Assembly (NCBI GenBank): GCA_017307755.1
Contig: JAFKGQ010000025.1
Location: 1 to 64,000, forward strand
DNA length: 64,000 nucleotides
DNA from: Chitinophagaceae bacterium
GTDB lineage: Bacteria; Bacteroidota; Bacteroidia; Chitinophagales; Chitinophagaceae
Direction of reading: 5' to 3'
Shown: in pieces, positions 15,724 to 23,259 of the stretch
Numbering within the stretch: the stretch's first letter is position 1
Layout of the letters: each line of letters opens with the position of its first letter
Made by a program: the position numbers and the translations under genes
Notes under the pieces: model-generated
Seen by the model: only the letters and a program-made list of their open reading frames with translations
Databases searched by the model: none
Told to the model about the DNA's origin: nothing

Positions 15724-16722
15724 ATGAATATTTTTCCCACCCAGTATTCCACGCTGTCAGCCACTGCACTGAAAGATCATCTTGAAAAACAGTTTGGATT
15801 CAGGGGTATGCACTGCCGCCTGCTGGTCAGGAATGTCAGTGATACTTATATATTGGAGGGAGACAGCGGAAAATTCGTCTTTAAGATCTACAGGGATAAC
15901 TACCGCCGGCTGAATGAGATCCGTGCGGAAGTGGAGTTGTTGAACATCCTGCATGCGAAAGGCGCCCCCGTGGCTTATCCCATCGCTGATATTCAGGGTA
16001 GTTATATCCAGTCGTTCCAGGCTGCGGAAGGAATACGCAATGGCGTGCTGTTCTATTTTGCTCCCGGGACAGTGATACTACTCCCTGACGAAAAACAACT
16101 GAAGATCATCGGCAGGGAAATAGCGCGAATGCATATCGTGATGGCCGACGTTCAACTGCGGGATGAAAGACCTGTCTATGATACGTATACTACGCTTCGC
16201 CGTCCCCTGGAACTCGTCCGCAGACGATTCGAGGAGTTGCCGGAAGAATATGCCTGGTTGCAGGACATTGCCGGGAAAGCAGACGATAAATTAAAAAGTT
16301 TTCGATTGGAAGAATTGAGCTATGGTTATTGTCATTACGATCTGCTTGCCAAGAATTTTCATTTTGATAGCCAGGACAGGATCACATTCTTCGACTTCGA
16401 CTGGTGTGGAAAAGGCTGGCTGGTGAATGATCTGATGACTTTTTACATAACGTACTTTCTACAGATCCATATGGGAAGGATCACGCAGGAAGAAGCCGAC
16501 AAGGCATTTGCCGTGGCAATAAAAGGCTACAGGGAGCAGCGGTCGTTGTCCGCCGCAGAGATCGAGGCGATCCCCTACCTGGGTATCATGTTCTGGATCT
16601 TCGCCCTGGGATTTTATGAAGAAAATTTTGACGACTTCTCCAATACTTTTCTCTCTACCCGCTTCCTAAAGGAAAGAACCGCTCTCATCCGCAAATGGGT
16701 GGAAAGCTATTGCAAATTTTGA
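15724..16722 (+). CDS. Aminoglycoside phosphotransferase-fold kinase
   Basis: The protein has 332 residues from ATG 15724; an in-frame ATG at 15529 would run through the promoter and the neighbouring remnant. It has the protein-kinase-like APH fold: Lys54 in KFVFKIY, the catalytic loop HYDLLAKNFHFD (His204, Asp206, Asn211) and the metal-binding FFDFDWCG (Asp224, Asp226). These are all present, so it should be an active small-molecule kinase. Relatives include homoserine kinase-like and fructosamine kinase-like enzymes. The substrate cannot be told from sequence, and the name does not imply antibiotic resistance. Confidence 0.87.
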   Translation: MNIFPTQYSTLSATALKDHLEKQFGFRGMHCRLLVRNVSDTYILEGDSGKFVFKIYRDNYRRLNEIRAEVELLNILHAKGAPVAYPIADIQGSYIQSFQAAEGIRNGVLFYFAPGTVILLPDEKQLKIIGREIARMHIVMADVQLRDERPVYDTYTTLRRPLELVRRRFEELPEEYAWLQDIAGKADDKLKSFRLEELSYGYCHYDLLAKNFHFDSQDRITFFDFDWCGKGWLVNDLMTFYITYFLQIHMGRITQEEADKAFAVAIKGYREQRSLSAAEIEAIPYLGIMFWIFALGFYEENFDDFSNTFLSTRFLKERTALIRKWVESYCKF

Positions 16723-16886
16723 CCATACTGTGTAATATTTTCTACAGAGTGACGCGTATAACAGGCGGGGATAGGCGGTGGCATTCAATTTGAAACTATC
16801 CTTTGGTAAAGGATGTAAAAAAAGATTGGAGCTTCCGATCAGCTTTCAACTGTAAGCATAGATCGGCTTTGGTTATGTACAACGCG

Positions 16887-16920
16887 AAACCATGAGTATT
16901 CCTACTCATGGTTTTTTATT
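16887..16920 (+). terminator. Intrinsic terminator
   Basis: A hairpin with perfect arms AAACCATGAGTA (16887-16898) and TACTCATGGTTT (16903-16914) and a TTCC loop, followed by a T-rich tail. It ends rightward transcription. It lies 165 bases after the kinase gene. A second possible stem (CCGATC 16835-16840 with GATCGG 16861-16866) precedes it. Confidence 0.8.
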
Positions 16921-17764
16921 TGGCGCCTGACCGGAATAGTTCGTTCAGCTCGGCATAGGGAGTAGCTGTCTGCGCAAAGGAAAAACTTCCTTTTTGGCTA
17001 ATCTCTTCCGCCGCCCGGATAAGTCCGCCATAAGCTGCCCGGCTCAAGGCCGACCCCAGGCTCACCCGTCGGACGCCCAGCTCACCCAACTCTTCCAGCG
17101 TAAAATTACCCTGGCTTAATCCCATTACGACATTTACCGGCGTGGGAGCGACAGCCTTGACCACAGCCTCGATCTCTTCGCGGGTCTTCAGGCCCGGCGC
17201 GAACAGTACATCGGCGCCCGCCTCGGCAAAAGCCACCAGTCGACGGATAGTGTCGGGAAGGTCGGGGCGGCCATGGATAAGATTTTCGGCCCTGGCCGAC
17301 AGGGTAAAAGGAAATGGAAGGCTGCGGGCTGCCTTCACGGCAGCTTTTATGCGCTGGACGGAAAATTCGAAAGGATAGATAGGGTCTTCCCTTCGTCCTG
17401 TGGCGTCTTCAATGGAGCCGCCGACGGCGCCGGCTTCGGCAGCTTTGATGATTGTGGAGGCGCAGAATTCCGGATCGTCTCCATAGCCGTTCTCCAAGTC
17501 GGCGGACACCGGCAGGGAAGTGGCTGCTGCGATCACGCGTACGTTTTCCAGCGCTTCTTCGAGGCTGACTACTCCGTCGCCGTCGGGTTTGCCGATGGAG
17601 AATGACATTCCCGCGCTGGTGGTGGCCAGCGCCTTAAAGCCCAGGCTGGCCAGGATCTTTGCCGAGCCGGCGTCCCAGGGATTGGGGATGACGAAGATGC
17701 CTGGCGAATGATGCAATTTTTGTAAGGCAATGGCCTGTTCTATCTGACGTGGAGTGGGTATCAT
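16916..17764 (-). CDS. Isocitrate lyase/PEP mutase family protein
   Basis: The protein has 282 residues and is a TIM-barrel enzyme of the PEP mutase/isocitrate lyase superfamily. Visible features are FVIPNPWDAGSAKILASLGF near the N-terminus, the metal-binding stretch LPVSADLENGYGDDP, the SIEDATGRR strand end, and LSARAENLIHGRPDLP. The KKCGH motif of true isocitrate lyase is absent. Related proteins act as 2-methylisocitrate lyase-like, oxaloacetate decarboxylase or carboxyvinyl-phosphonate mutases, so only the superfamily is assigned. One base separates its start from the stop of the permease upstream, suggesting one transcript. Confidence 0.9.
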   Translation of the reverse strand: MIPTPRQIEQAIALQKLHHSPGIFVIPNPWDAGSAKILASLGFKALATTSAGMSFSIGKPDGDGVVSLEEALENVRVIAAATSLPVSADLENGYGDDPEFCASTIIKAAEAGAVGGSIEDATGRREDPIYPFEFSVQRIKAAVKAARSLPFPFTLSARAENLIHGRPDLPDTIRRLVAFAEAGADVLFAPGLKTREEIEAVVKAVAPTPVNVVMGLSQGNFTLEELGELGVRRVSLGSALSRAAYGGLIRAAEEISQKGSFSFAQTATPYAELNELFRSGAK

Positions 17765-17765
17765 G

Positions 17766-20138
17766 CTATTCGATTTTAAGACTTGCCGCCGGATTTGCCA
17801 GCGCTGCCCGTATGGACTGGAAACTGATGGTGCAGAGGGTGATCAGCATAGCCAGCGCTCCAGCCAAAACAAAGATCCATAAATTAAGATCAATCCTGTA
17901 AGCGTAGTTGTCCAGCCAGCGGCTCATCATCCACCAGGCGAGGGGACATGCCAGCAGGATGGCGATGATCACCAGCTTTAAAAAATCGGCCGATATCAGC
18001 CGCACGATGCCCATTACCGAAGCCCCCAATACTTTTCTGATACCTATCTCTTTTGTCCTTTGTTCGGCGGTGAACATCACCAGCCCCAGCAGACCGAGAC
18101 AGGAGATAAAGATGGCCAGGAAGCTAAAGGCATTGGACAGCCGGGTGACGACCTGCTCATTTCTGTACAGAGCCTGATAGGCTTCGTCGGAAAAGGTATA
18201 GGTAAAGGGAAAGGCTGGGTTCAACTGTCTGTAAAGCGTTTCCAGGCTGTGCAGCGCTTCCTTTGTCCTGCCTGACCGGGTACGCACGAGGACATTGCCA
18301 TAGTCTTTGACGCCGTACTGCAAGACCAATGGGCGGATAGGCTCATGCAGACTCCGGAAATGAAAGTCCTTCAGGACACCGATGATGGTCAGCTTCCGGC
18401 CATTGACACTAAGCCTGCGACCTACCGCATGCGTATAACCTATCTCCCGGGCCGCCGTCTCGTTGATCAGACAGCCACCCGACGAGTCCGAAGCGTAATC
18501 GCGGGAGAAGTCCCGGCCTTCTTTCAACTGAAGCTGCATCGTGTGTACCAGATCATACTCACATCGTTGACTTTCAAAAGAGATCATGGTTTTTGGCGCT
18601 CTCCCGTCCCAATCAACCTCATTGGTCTGTGAATTCAGAGAGGAAGGATTGTCGGACACGGATGAGACATATTGGATGCCCGGCATGCTCAATGCCTCAT
18701 CTTTGAACAATCTGTACTTGACAGCCAGCGTACCTTCAATAGGAAGATAGACAAGATCTTCGCGATCATATCCAAGGTTCCGGTGCTGGATAAAATTTAC
18801 CTGCTGTGATACGACGATGGTGCCGACCACCAGTACGATGGAAATAACAAATTGGAACACGACGAGCGCCTTGCGGAACCATACAGCGCCCGAGGTCAGC
18901 CGCGCCACCCCTTTCAGGACTTTTACGGGATGGAAAGAAGACAGGAACAGGGCGGGATAGCTTCCCGCGATAATACCCGTGATAATAGTGATGACCGACA
19001 GCTTTAGCCAAAAGCCGGGAGCGCCGAACGGCAATATCATTTGCTTTTGGGTCACCTGGTTGAACAAGGGAAGGGTCAGGATCATCAGCACCAGGGCAAT
19101 ACCGACTGCCAGGGATGTCAGTAGGAGTGATTCGCCGAGGAACTGCCGGATAAGGGTGGAGCGCATGGCGCCTGCCACCTTACGTACACCCACTTCCCTG
19201 GACCGCCTGATCGAGCGTGCTGTGCTGAGATTCATGAAATTGATGCAGGCTATCAGCAATATAAAGACGGCGATGATGCTGAATAAACGAACATACTCTA
19301 TCCGACCCCCTGCAATCCTGCCGTCTTTGAACCGGCTGTTCAGGTACACCTCGTCAAATTTCTGCATGCCCCATTCTATATGGTAGGCGGCGCTTTGGTC
19401 GGTCATATACTTGTCGGGGAGATGGGCCAGCTTCCTGTCGAGGTCAGCAGCGTTAGCGCCGGGACGAAGCAATATATAGGTGAGGGGACCGCTGCTGGTC
19501 CAGTATTTTGCCCAGGGGTGATCTTCCTGCCAGGCAGACCAGCTGATGAGGTAGTCAAACCTGCGGGATGTACCCGCCGGAAAGTTTTCGAATACCGCCG
19601 TTATGATAAAATCTTTTTGGTTATTCATGCGCAGGGTCTTGCCGATGGCCTGCTCCGGGCTGCCAAAGAACTGCATGGCCGTCCGCCGGGAAATGGCCAT
19701 GTTCAACGGAGAGATAAGCGCTGTTTTTGGATCGCCCTGTAGCAAGGGATAGCTAAACATAGTGAACAGGCTTGCACCCACCCCGCTGCCATCTACTTTC
19801 AGGGTCTTACTACCTGCCCTCAACACGACGGGTGTATTGGAATCTTCCATGGAGACGGCATCCTCTATTTCAGGGAACACTTTTTTTAGCTCGTCGGCCA
19901 GCATGCCGGGCGTGTCGTAATTGCCGTCGATATGGGTGGTGTAATATTCCCGTTCATATATCTTATATAACCTTGCTCCATTGGCGTGGAAGGCATCTAC
20001 GCTCAGCTCGTCCTGGACCCATAGGAGGATGAGCAGGCTGCAGGCAAGACCTACGGACAACCCGGCCAGGTTGATAAAGGAATGGGCGCGGTGTTTTACG
20101 AGGTTACGCCAGGCGGTTTTAAGGTAGTTTTTTATCAT
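17766..20138 (-). CDS. FtsX/MacB-type ABC transporter permease, second paralogue
   Basis: The protein has 790 residues when started at MIKNYLKTAWRNLVKHRAHS (20138); the upstream ATG at 20192 adds 18 residues before a normal N-terminus. It has the same duplicated layout as the protein at 2205-4580: an N-terminal helix, a MacB_PCD domain, an FtsX block with RSREVGVRKVAGAM, a second periplasmic domain and a second FtsX block with RTKEIGIRKVLGAS. The two proteins align along their whole length. It follows a PadR regulator and a small membrane protein on the same strand, an arrangement common in Bacteroidota, and so is likely under PadR control. Confidence 0.93.
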   Translation of the reverse strand: MIKNYLKTAWRNLVKHRAHSFINLAGLSVGLACSLLILLWVQDELSVDAFHANGARLYKIYEREYYTTHIDGNYDTPGMLADELKKVFPEIEDAVSMEDSNTPVVLRAGSKTLKVDGSGVGASLFTMFSYPLLQGDPKTALISPLNMAISRRTAMQFFGSPEQAIGKTLRMNNQKDFIITAVFENFPAGTSRRFDYLISWSAWQEDHPWAKYWTSSGPLTYILLRPGANAADLDRKLAHLPDKYMTDQSAAYHIEWGMQKFDEVYLNSRFKDGRIAGGRIEYVRLFSIIAVFILLIACINFMNLSTARSIRRSREVGVRKVAGAMRSTLIRQFLGESLLLTSLAVGIALVLMILTLPLFNQVTQKQMILPFGAPGFWLKLSVITIITGIIAGSYPALFLSSFHPVKVLKGVARLTSGAVWFRKALVVFQFVISIVLVVGTIVVSQQVNFIQHRNLGYDREDLVYLPIEGTLAVKYRLFKDEALSMPGIQYVSSVSDNPSSLNSQTNEVDWDGRAPKTMISFESQRCEYDLVHTMQLQLKEGRDFSRDYASDSSGGCLINETAAREIGYTHAVGRRLSVNGRKLTIIGVLKDFHFRSLHEPIRPLVLQYGVKDYGNVLVRTRSGRTKEALHSLETLYRQLNPAFPFTYTFSDEAYQALYRNEQVVTRLSNAFSFLAIFISCLGLLGLVMFTAEQRTKEIGIRKVLGASVMGIVRLISADFLKLVIIAILLACPLAWWMMSRWLDNYAYRIDLNLWIFVLAGALAMLITLCTISFQSIRAALANPAASLKIE

Positions 20139-20365
20139 AGGGTAATTTACAAAAAAAGGGTTGTATTCTCCTGACATAGGGTTGACACTCATTCGTCGTT
20201 CCTTTGTAAGGAGGACAGAACTATAACCAAAAAACTTTGAACATGAAGAACAATCAATTAATTATGAACGGTATTTCCAGCAGCTGGGACGAGGCGATCA
20301 CGGGTTTTGACGCTTTATGGCCGACGATCCCGGCCCAATATATACAACAGGCGGAAGAGAGGCGT

Positions 20366-20893
20366 TTAGGAGGCGAAATCCACGGGCAGTATCCTGATAA
20401 AGGGACGGGATCCCAGCAGGACCCTTGCTCTTCGTGGAAACAGCGGGTCAAATCTTTCCGGCGTCAGGAACAATACCAGTAGGGTCAGCATCGGGAACAG
20501 GGCAAAAATGAGGGGGCCGGCCCAGACCCTGGATGGTATCTGTCCGGCAATAGGCGTCGAGTGCGCTATCTGCACCAGGTCAAAAGTAATAAAGGGGCCT
20601 ATCAGCACGATGAACAACAGCAGGAAGAACTGGCTCCTGTACAGTAACAAATGCCCCTTTCGCATAGTCATCAGGAGACGGGCTTCCTCTTCCAGCTCAC
20701 AGAGCTCCTGTTTGTAGAACTTTGGCAGGACGGTCGTGTAATATTGATAAAAGTCGTCCTTCTCATGCAGGTGTTCCTCAATAAGTATACAGATATGATC
20801 CAGCAGATTGAGCCGGATGCTCTCCGTCCGGATGCCTCTGCGCAGGAGGTCGGAATGGATAAAGTCTATCTGTTGGTCATTGAGCCGGTACAT
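20366..20893 (-). CDS. Small membrane protein of the PadR/permease operon
   Basis: The protein has 175 residues. The N-terminal 85 residues are soluble and helical (YRLNDQQIDFIHSDLLRRGI, LNLLDHICILIEEHLHEKDD), and two membrane helices follow (FFLLLFIVLIGPFITFDL and FALFPMLTLLVLFL). Its ATG overlaps the PadR stop by one base (TGATG), so the two are translationally coupled. Homologous two-helix proteins are often encoded next to PadR regulators in Bacteroidota. The function is unknown; a membrane partner of the permease or an anti-regulator are possibilities. Confidence 0.8.
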   Translation of the reverse strand: MYRLNDQQIDFIHSDLLRRGIRTESIRLNLLDHICILIEEHLHEKDDFYQYYTTVLPKFYKQELCELEEEARLLMTMRKGHLLLYRSQFFLLLFIVLIGPFITFDLVQIAHSTPIAGQIPSRVWAGPLIFALFPMLTLLVLFLTPERFDPLFPRRARVLLGSRPFIRILPVDFAS

Positions 20894-21234
20894 CAGGCCA
20901 TTTTTGGTTTTATATCCAGGAGGGCGATCATGGTATCCATAAAGTTTGTCAACTCCTTTAACTTCTCCCTGCCGGCCGTTCTCCCGGCGGGGCTAAGGCT
21001 ATAGTACTTCCGCACCCTTTTGCCGATGTACTCCACTTCGGTGGTGACCAGCCCGTCCGCCTCCAGTGCGTGCAGGGTGGGGTATAAGGCCCCTTCGGTG
21101 ATCTGGATCTTATCCCGCGTCAGCTCCTTTACTTTTTGAGTGATCTCATAACCATACATTTTTTTATGATCACTCAACAACTTCAACACAATGGTCTTCA
21201 GCGTCCCTTTTAACAATTCCGGAGAGTAGGTCAT
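20893..21234 (-). CDS. PadR family transcriptional regulator
   Basis: The protein has 113 residues with a winged-helix domain typical of PadR subfamily 2: LLKGTLKTIVLKLLSDHKKMYGYEI, then ITEGALYPTLHALEADGLV, then the wing GKRVRKYYSLSPAG. The C-terminal helix mediates dimerisation. It is the first gene of a leftward set with the membrane protein and the FtsX permease. PadR proteins are usually repressors released by a ligand or by stress. An inverted repeat in front of the gene may be its own operator. Confidence 0.93.
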   Translation of the reverse strand: MTYSPELLKGTLKTIVLKLLSDHKKMYGYEITQKVKELTRDKIQITEGALYPTLHALEADGLVTTEVEYIGKRVRKYYSLSPAGRTAGREKLKELTNFMDTMIALLDIKPKMA

Positions 21235-21243
21235 GGTGAAAAG

Positions 21244-21258
21244 ATTCGTACGACGAAT
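21244..21258. promoter_or_regulatory. Candidate PadR operator
   Basis: An inverted repeat ATTCGT-ACG-ACGAAT, 10 bases upstream of the PadR start codon. A partial copy (ATTCGTCGT) occurs at 20191-20199, in front of the permease gene. Binding by PadR is inference. Confidence 0.4.
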
Positions 21259-21271
21259 ATACGGATAAAGA

Positions 21272-21589
21272 TCACTCTGTTCTGAACACCTTGTTCAGGA
21301 TATGGTTGGTCTTTTTTAGGGTGGTGGTCAGCTCAGCTGTCTGTTCGGCAGCAGAGGATGGCGTGCCGGACGGCTGTTCAGACGGCGGCAGGACGGAGTG
21401 GTCTGGTTGCGGACGGTGATTACCCCATTCCAGTAGACCGTACAGGAAGAAGATACCTGTCTCCGTCAACAGTCCCACTGTCAGGGCCACACTGCCATAA
21501 TCCTTATGCTCCAGCTTAGCCCACGCCCCAAAAATTACCACGGCAGCGGCAAATGAATACAGGGTATTCATGATCTTTTCGAAATGCAT
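21272..21589 (-). CDS. GldL-like N-terminal domain protein (105 aa)
   Basis: The first 65 residues (LYSFAAAVVIFGAWAKLEHKDY, ALTVGLLTETGIFFLYGLLEW) form two membrane helices that match the N-terminal domain of the gliding/type IX secretion motor protein GldL. The rest is a proline- and threonine-rich tail ending in a short helix. True GldL has about 215-300 residues and is encoded next to gldM, which is not seen here. This is therefore a short paralogue, not the motor protein. The start could also be the ATG seven codons in (MNTLYSF). Function unknown. Confidence 0.7.
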   Translation of the reverse strand: MHFEKIMNTLYSFAAAVVIFGAWAKLEHKDYGSVALTVGLLTETGIFFLYGLLEWGNHRPQPDHSVLPPSEQPSGTPSSAAEQTAELTTTLKKTNHILNKVFRTE

Positions 21590-21719
21590 AGTGTTTGTTT
21601 TTAGGGTAAATAAGCGTCATTGGCGGACATGTATATAAGCATAAGATAAAGATACATAAGAATTAGATGTATTAAAAATATTTCCTCAAAATATTATCGG
21701 TATATTATTTTTATCGCCT

Positions 21720-22088
21720 ATGCAGCACAGAGCGATCCACCCCACCGGCATGTCCTATTCACAGGCTTATGAGATCAGCGGTTATCAGCGGCTGGTATTT
21801 GTCAGCGGACAGGTACCCGAGGATGAGAATGGAAAGACGCCCCCGGACTTTCGCTCACAGGCGGAACTGGCGTGGAAGAATGTGGCCCGTCAGCTACAGG
21901 CGACGGATATGGGTCTGCAGGATATCGTCAAGCTTACTATTTATCTTTCGGACAGGGAGTACCGCCAGGAAAATATTGAGGTCAGGCGGAATGTGCTGGG
22001 GGATCATCAGCCGGCCATGACGATCATCATTACGGGTATCTACGACGAGCAATGGTTATTGGAGATCGAGGCGATCGCCGCGAAATGA
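21720..22088 (+). CDS. Rid family (YjgF/YER057c/UK114) protein
   Basis: The protein has 122 residues covering one Rid domain, e.g. LVFVSGQVPEDENG and VKLTIYLSDREYRQENIEVR. In RidA the enamine/imine deaminase uses an arginine in a P-A-R-S motif; here the corresponding position reads QPAMT, so the arginine is a methionine. The protein therefore probably belongs to a non-RidA Rid subgroup and should not be called a 2-iminobutanoate deaminase. It stands alone, facing a convergent lipoprotein gene 6 bases away. Confidence 0.88.
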   Translation: MQHRAIHPTGMSYSQAYEISGYQRLVFVSGQVPEDENGKTPPDFRSQAELAWKNVARQLQATDMGLQDIVKLTIYLSDREYRQENIEVRRNVLGDHQPAMTIIITGIYDEQWLLEIEAIAAK

Positions 22089-22094
22089 TATCTG

Positions 22095-22514
22095 TCATTT
22101 CAAAGACACAAATCCCGAAAAGGCCTTGATGCCACCTTTTACCAGCCGGGCCTTTTTATCGCTGATCAAGCGGATGGTATCCGTCTCATTGATGACAAGC
22201 CAGGCCTCGGGATTGATACTACCGTTGATGCCCCATTCCAGTTCAGCGCTCCTGCCATTTTCCAATGACAATGAAACGGATCTTTCCACTGTGTCTTTGT
22301 AAATGGGTATGAAAGTATTGTGGAGCCTGTCCCGGGAGAGTTGCGCCGTTGTGTCGGCCCAGGTCCTGATGGAGTCATGTGGAGGGTACCTGTAAAAGTT
22401 GACGTATTTGATACGCTGCAGCTTACCCGTACTATTATTGACAACGAGCGTATAGCTCCAGTCACAGGAGGTCAGTAGCAGCATGGCAGCAAATGAGAGT
22501 AGAAGCAGTTTCAT
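22095..22514 (-). CDS. Hypothetical lipoprotein (139 aa)
   Basis: A lipoprotein signal peptide with lipobox LTSC (Cys17) is clear. The mature part is beta-rich, with hydrophilic stretches such as YTLVVNNSTGKLQRIKYVNFY and ELEWGINGSINPEAWLVINE. I recognise no family. It follows the DUF92 gene by 10 bases on the same strand and is probably co-transcribed with it. Confidence 0.75.
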   Translation of the reverse strand: MKLLLLSFAAMLLLTSCDWSYTLVVNNSTGKLQRIKYVNFYRYPPHDSIRTWADTTAQLSRDRLHNTFIPIYKDTVERSVSLSLENGRSAELEWGINGSINPEAWLVINETDTIRLISDKKARLVKGGIKAFSGFVSLK

Positions 22515-22524
22515 AAAATTGAAA

Positions 22525-23229
22525 TTACGGATTGCTTGTGATATATGCCAGGACCCCAGCCATCAATCCGGCTGTCAGTGTATTAAGAAAATTCACCATG
22601 TCATTCCCGATAAAACCCTTCCTTTCCAGGGCTGCTCCCAGGATGGAATCCACCAGGTTGCCGATGGTACCAGAAAGGAGGATGATCCCGATGGCGGCAA
22701 GGCTTCTGTGCGTGGCGGCGTACAATAGCGCGATGACGGCAGACCCTGCGACACCGATGAGCGTTCCTTCGATGCTGACTACTCCATCCATTCCTTTCAG
22801 GTCAGGTTTCCAGGTGACGATGTTGTAAAACCTGCGGCCATATACCATGCCTAATTCAGAGCTGAGGGTATCGGCTGTTGCAGACGCCAGGCTGCCGGTC
22901 ATGGCGAGCTCGAATAGATGCCGGTGGGTCGGGAAGACCAGTGCCCCCAATCCCGCCAGGGCGGCCACTCCGCCATTGGCGAGCACCTGGCCTGCTGTAC
23001 GTGTGGTTTGGGTGGCGGAGCCTTTTTGGTGTTTTTTCCAGCTGGTGGCGGCTGTCCCCAGGACAAAGAAGGCCGCCAGCATCCCCAGACCCGTATAGCC
23101 GCCGCCCGCAAATACCAGCCATCCGACAACGCCACCGGTGAGCGCCGCGGGTACCGTAAGTTTTTTTAACAGGACGCTGGCGATAGCGCCGGCTGATAAT
23201 ATCAGCAGGACAATGACGTTGTTTAGCAT
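22525..23229 (-). CDS. DUF92 family integral membrane protein
   Basis: The protein has 234 residues from MLNNVIVLLIL; the ATG at 23241 adds four residues. It consists of about seven membrane helices with the conserved glycine- and alanine-rich DUF92 pattern: KLTVPAALTGGVVGWLVFAGGGYTG, ASATADTLSSELG, GVVSIEGTLIGVAGSA and SGTIGNLVDSILGAALERKG. Some DUF92 relatives (VTE5/VTE6, FOLK) are phytol or farnesol kinases or phosphate kinases, so isoprenoid-alcohol metabolism is possible. That remains inference. Confidence 0.9.
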   Translation of the reverse strand: MLNNVIVLLILSAGAIASVLLKKLTVPAALTGGVVGWLVFAGGGYTGLGMLAAFFVLGTAATSWKKHQKGSATQTTRTAGQVLANGGVAALAGLGALVFPTHRHLFELAMTGSLASATADTLSSELGMVYGRRFYNIVTWKPDLKGMDGVVSIEGTLIGVAGSAVIALLYAATHRSLAAIGIILLSGTIGNLVDSILGAALERKGFIGNDMVNFLNTLTAGLMAGVLAYITSNP

Positions 23230-23259
23230 AATTTCGCACAATTTAAATCACATCGTCCA

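Noticed and set aside
15724..16722. Aminoglycoside resistance gene
   Set aside because: Only the general APH kinase fold is shared; no mobile element or resistance-specific motif is seen, and such kinases are common housekeeping genes.
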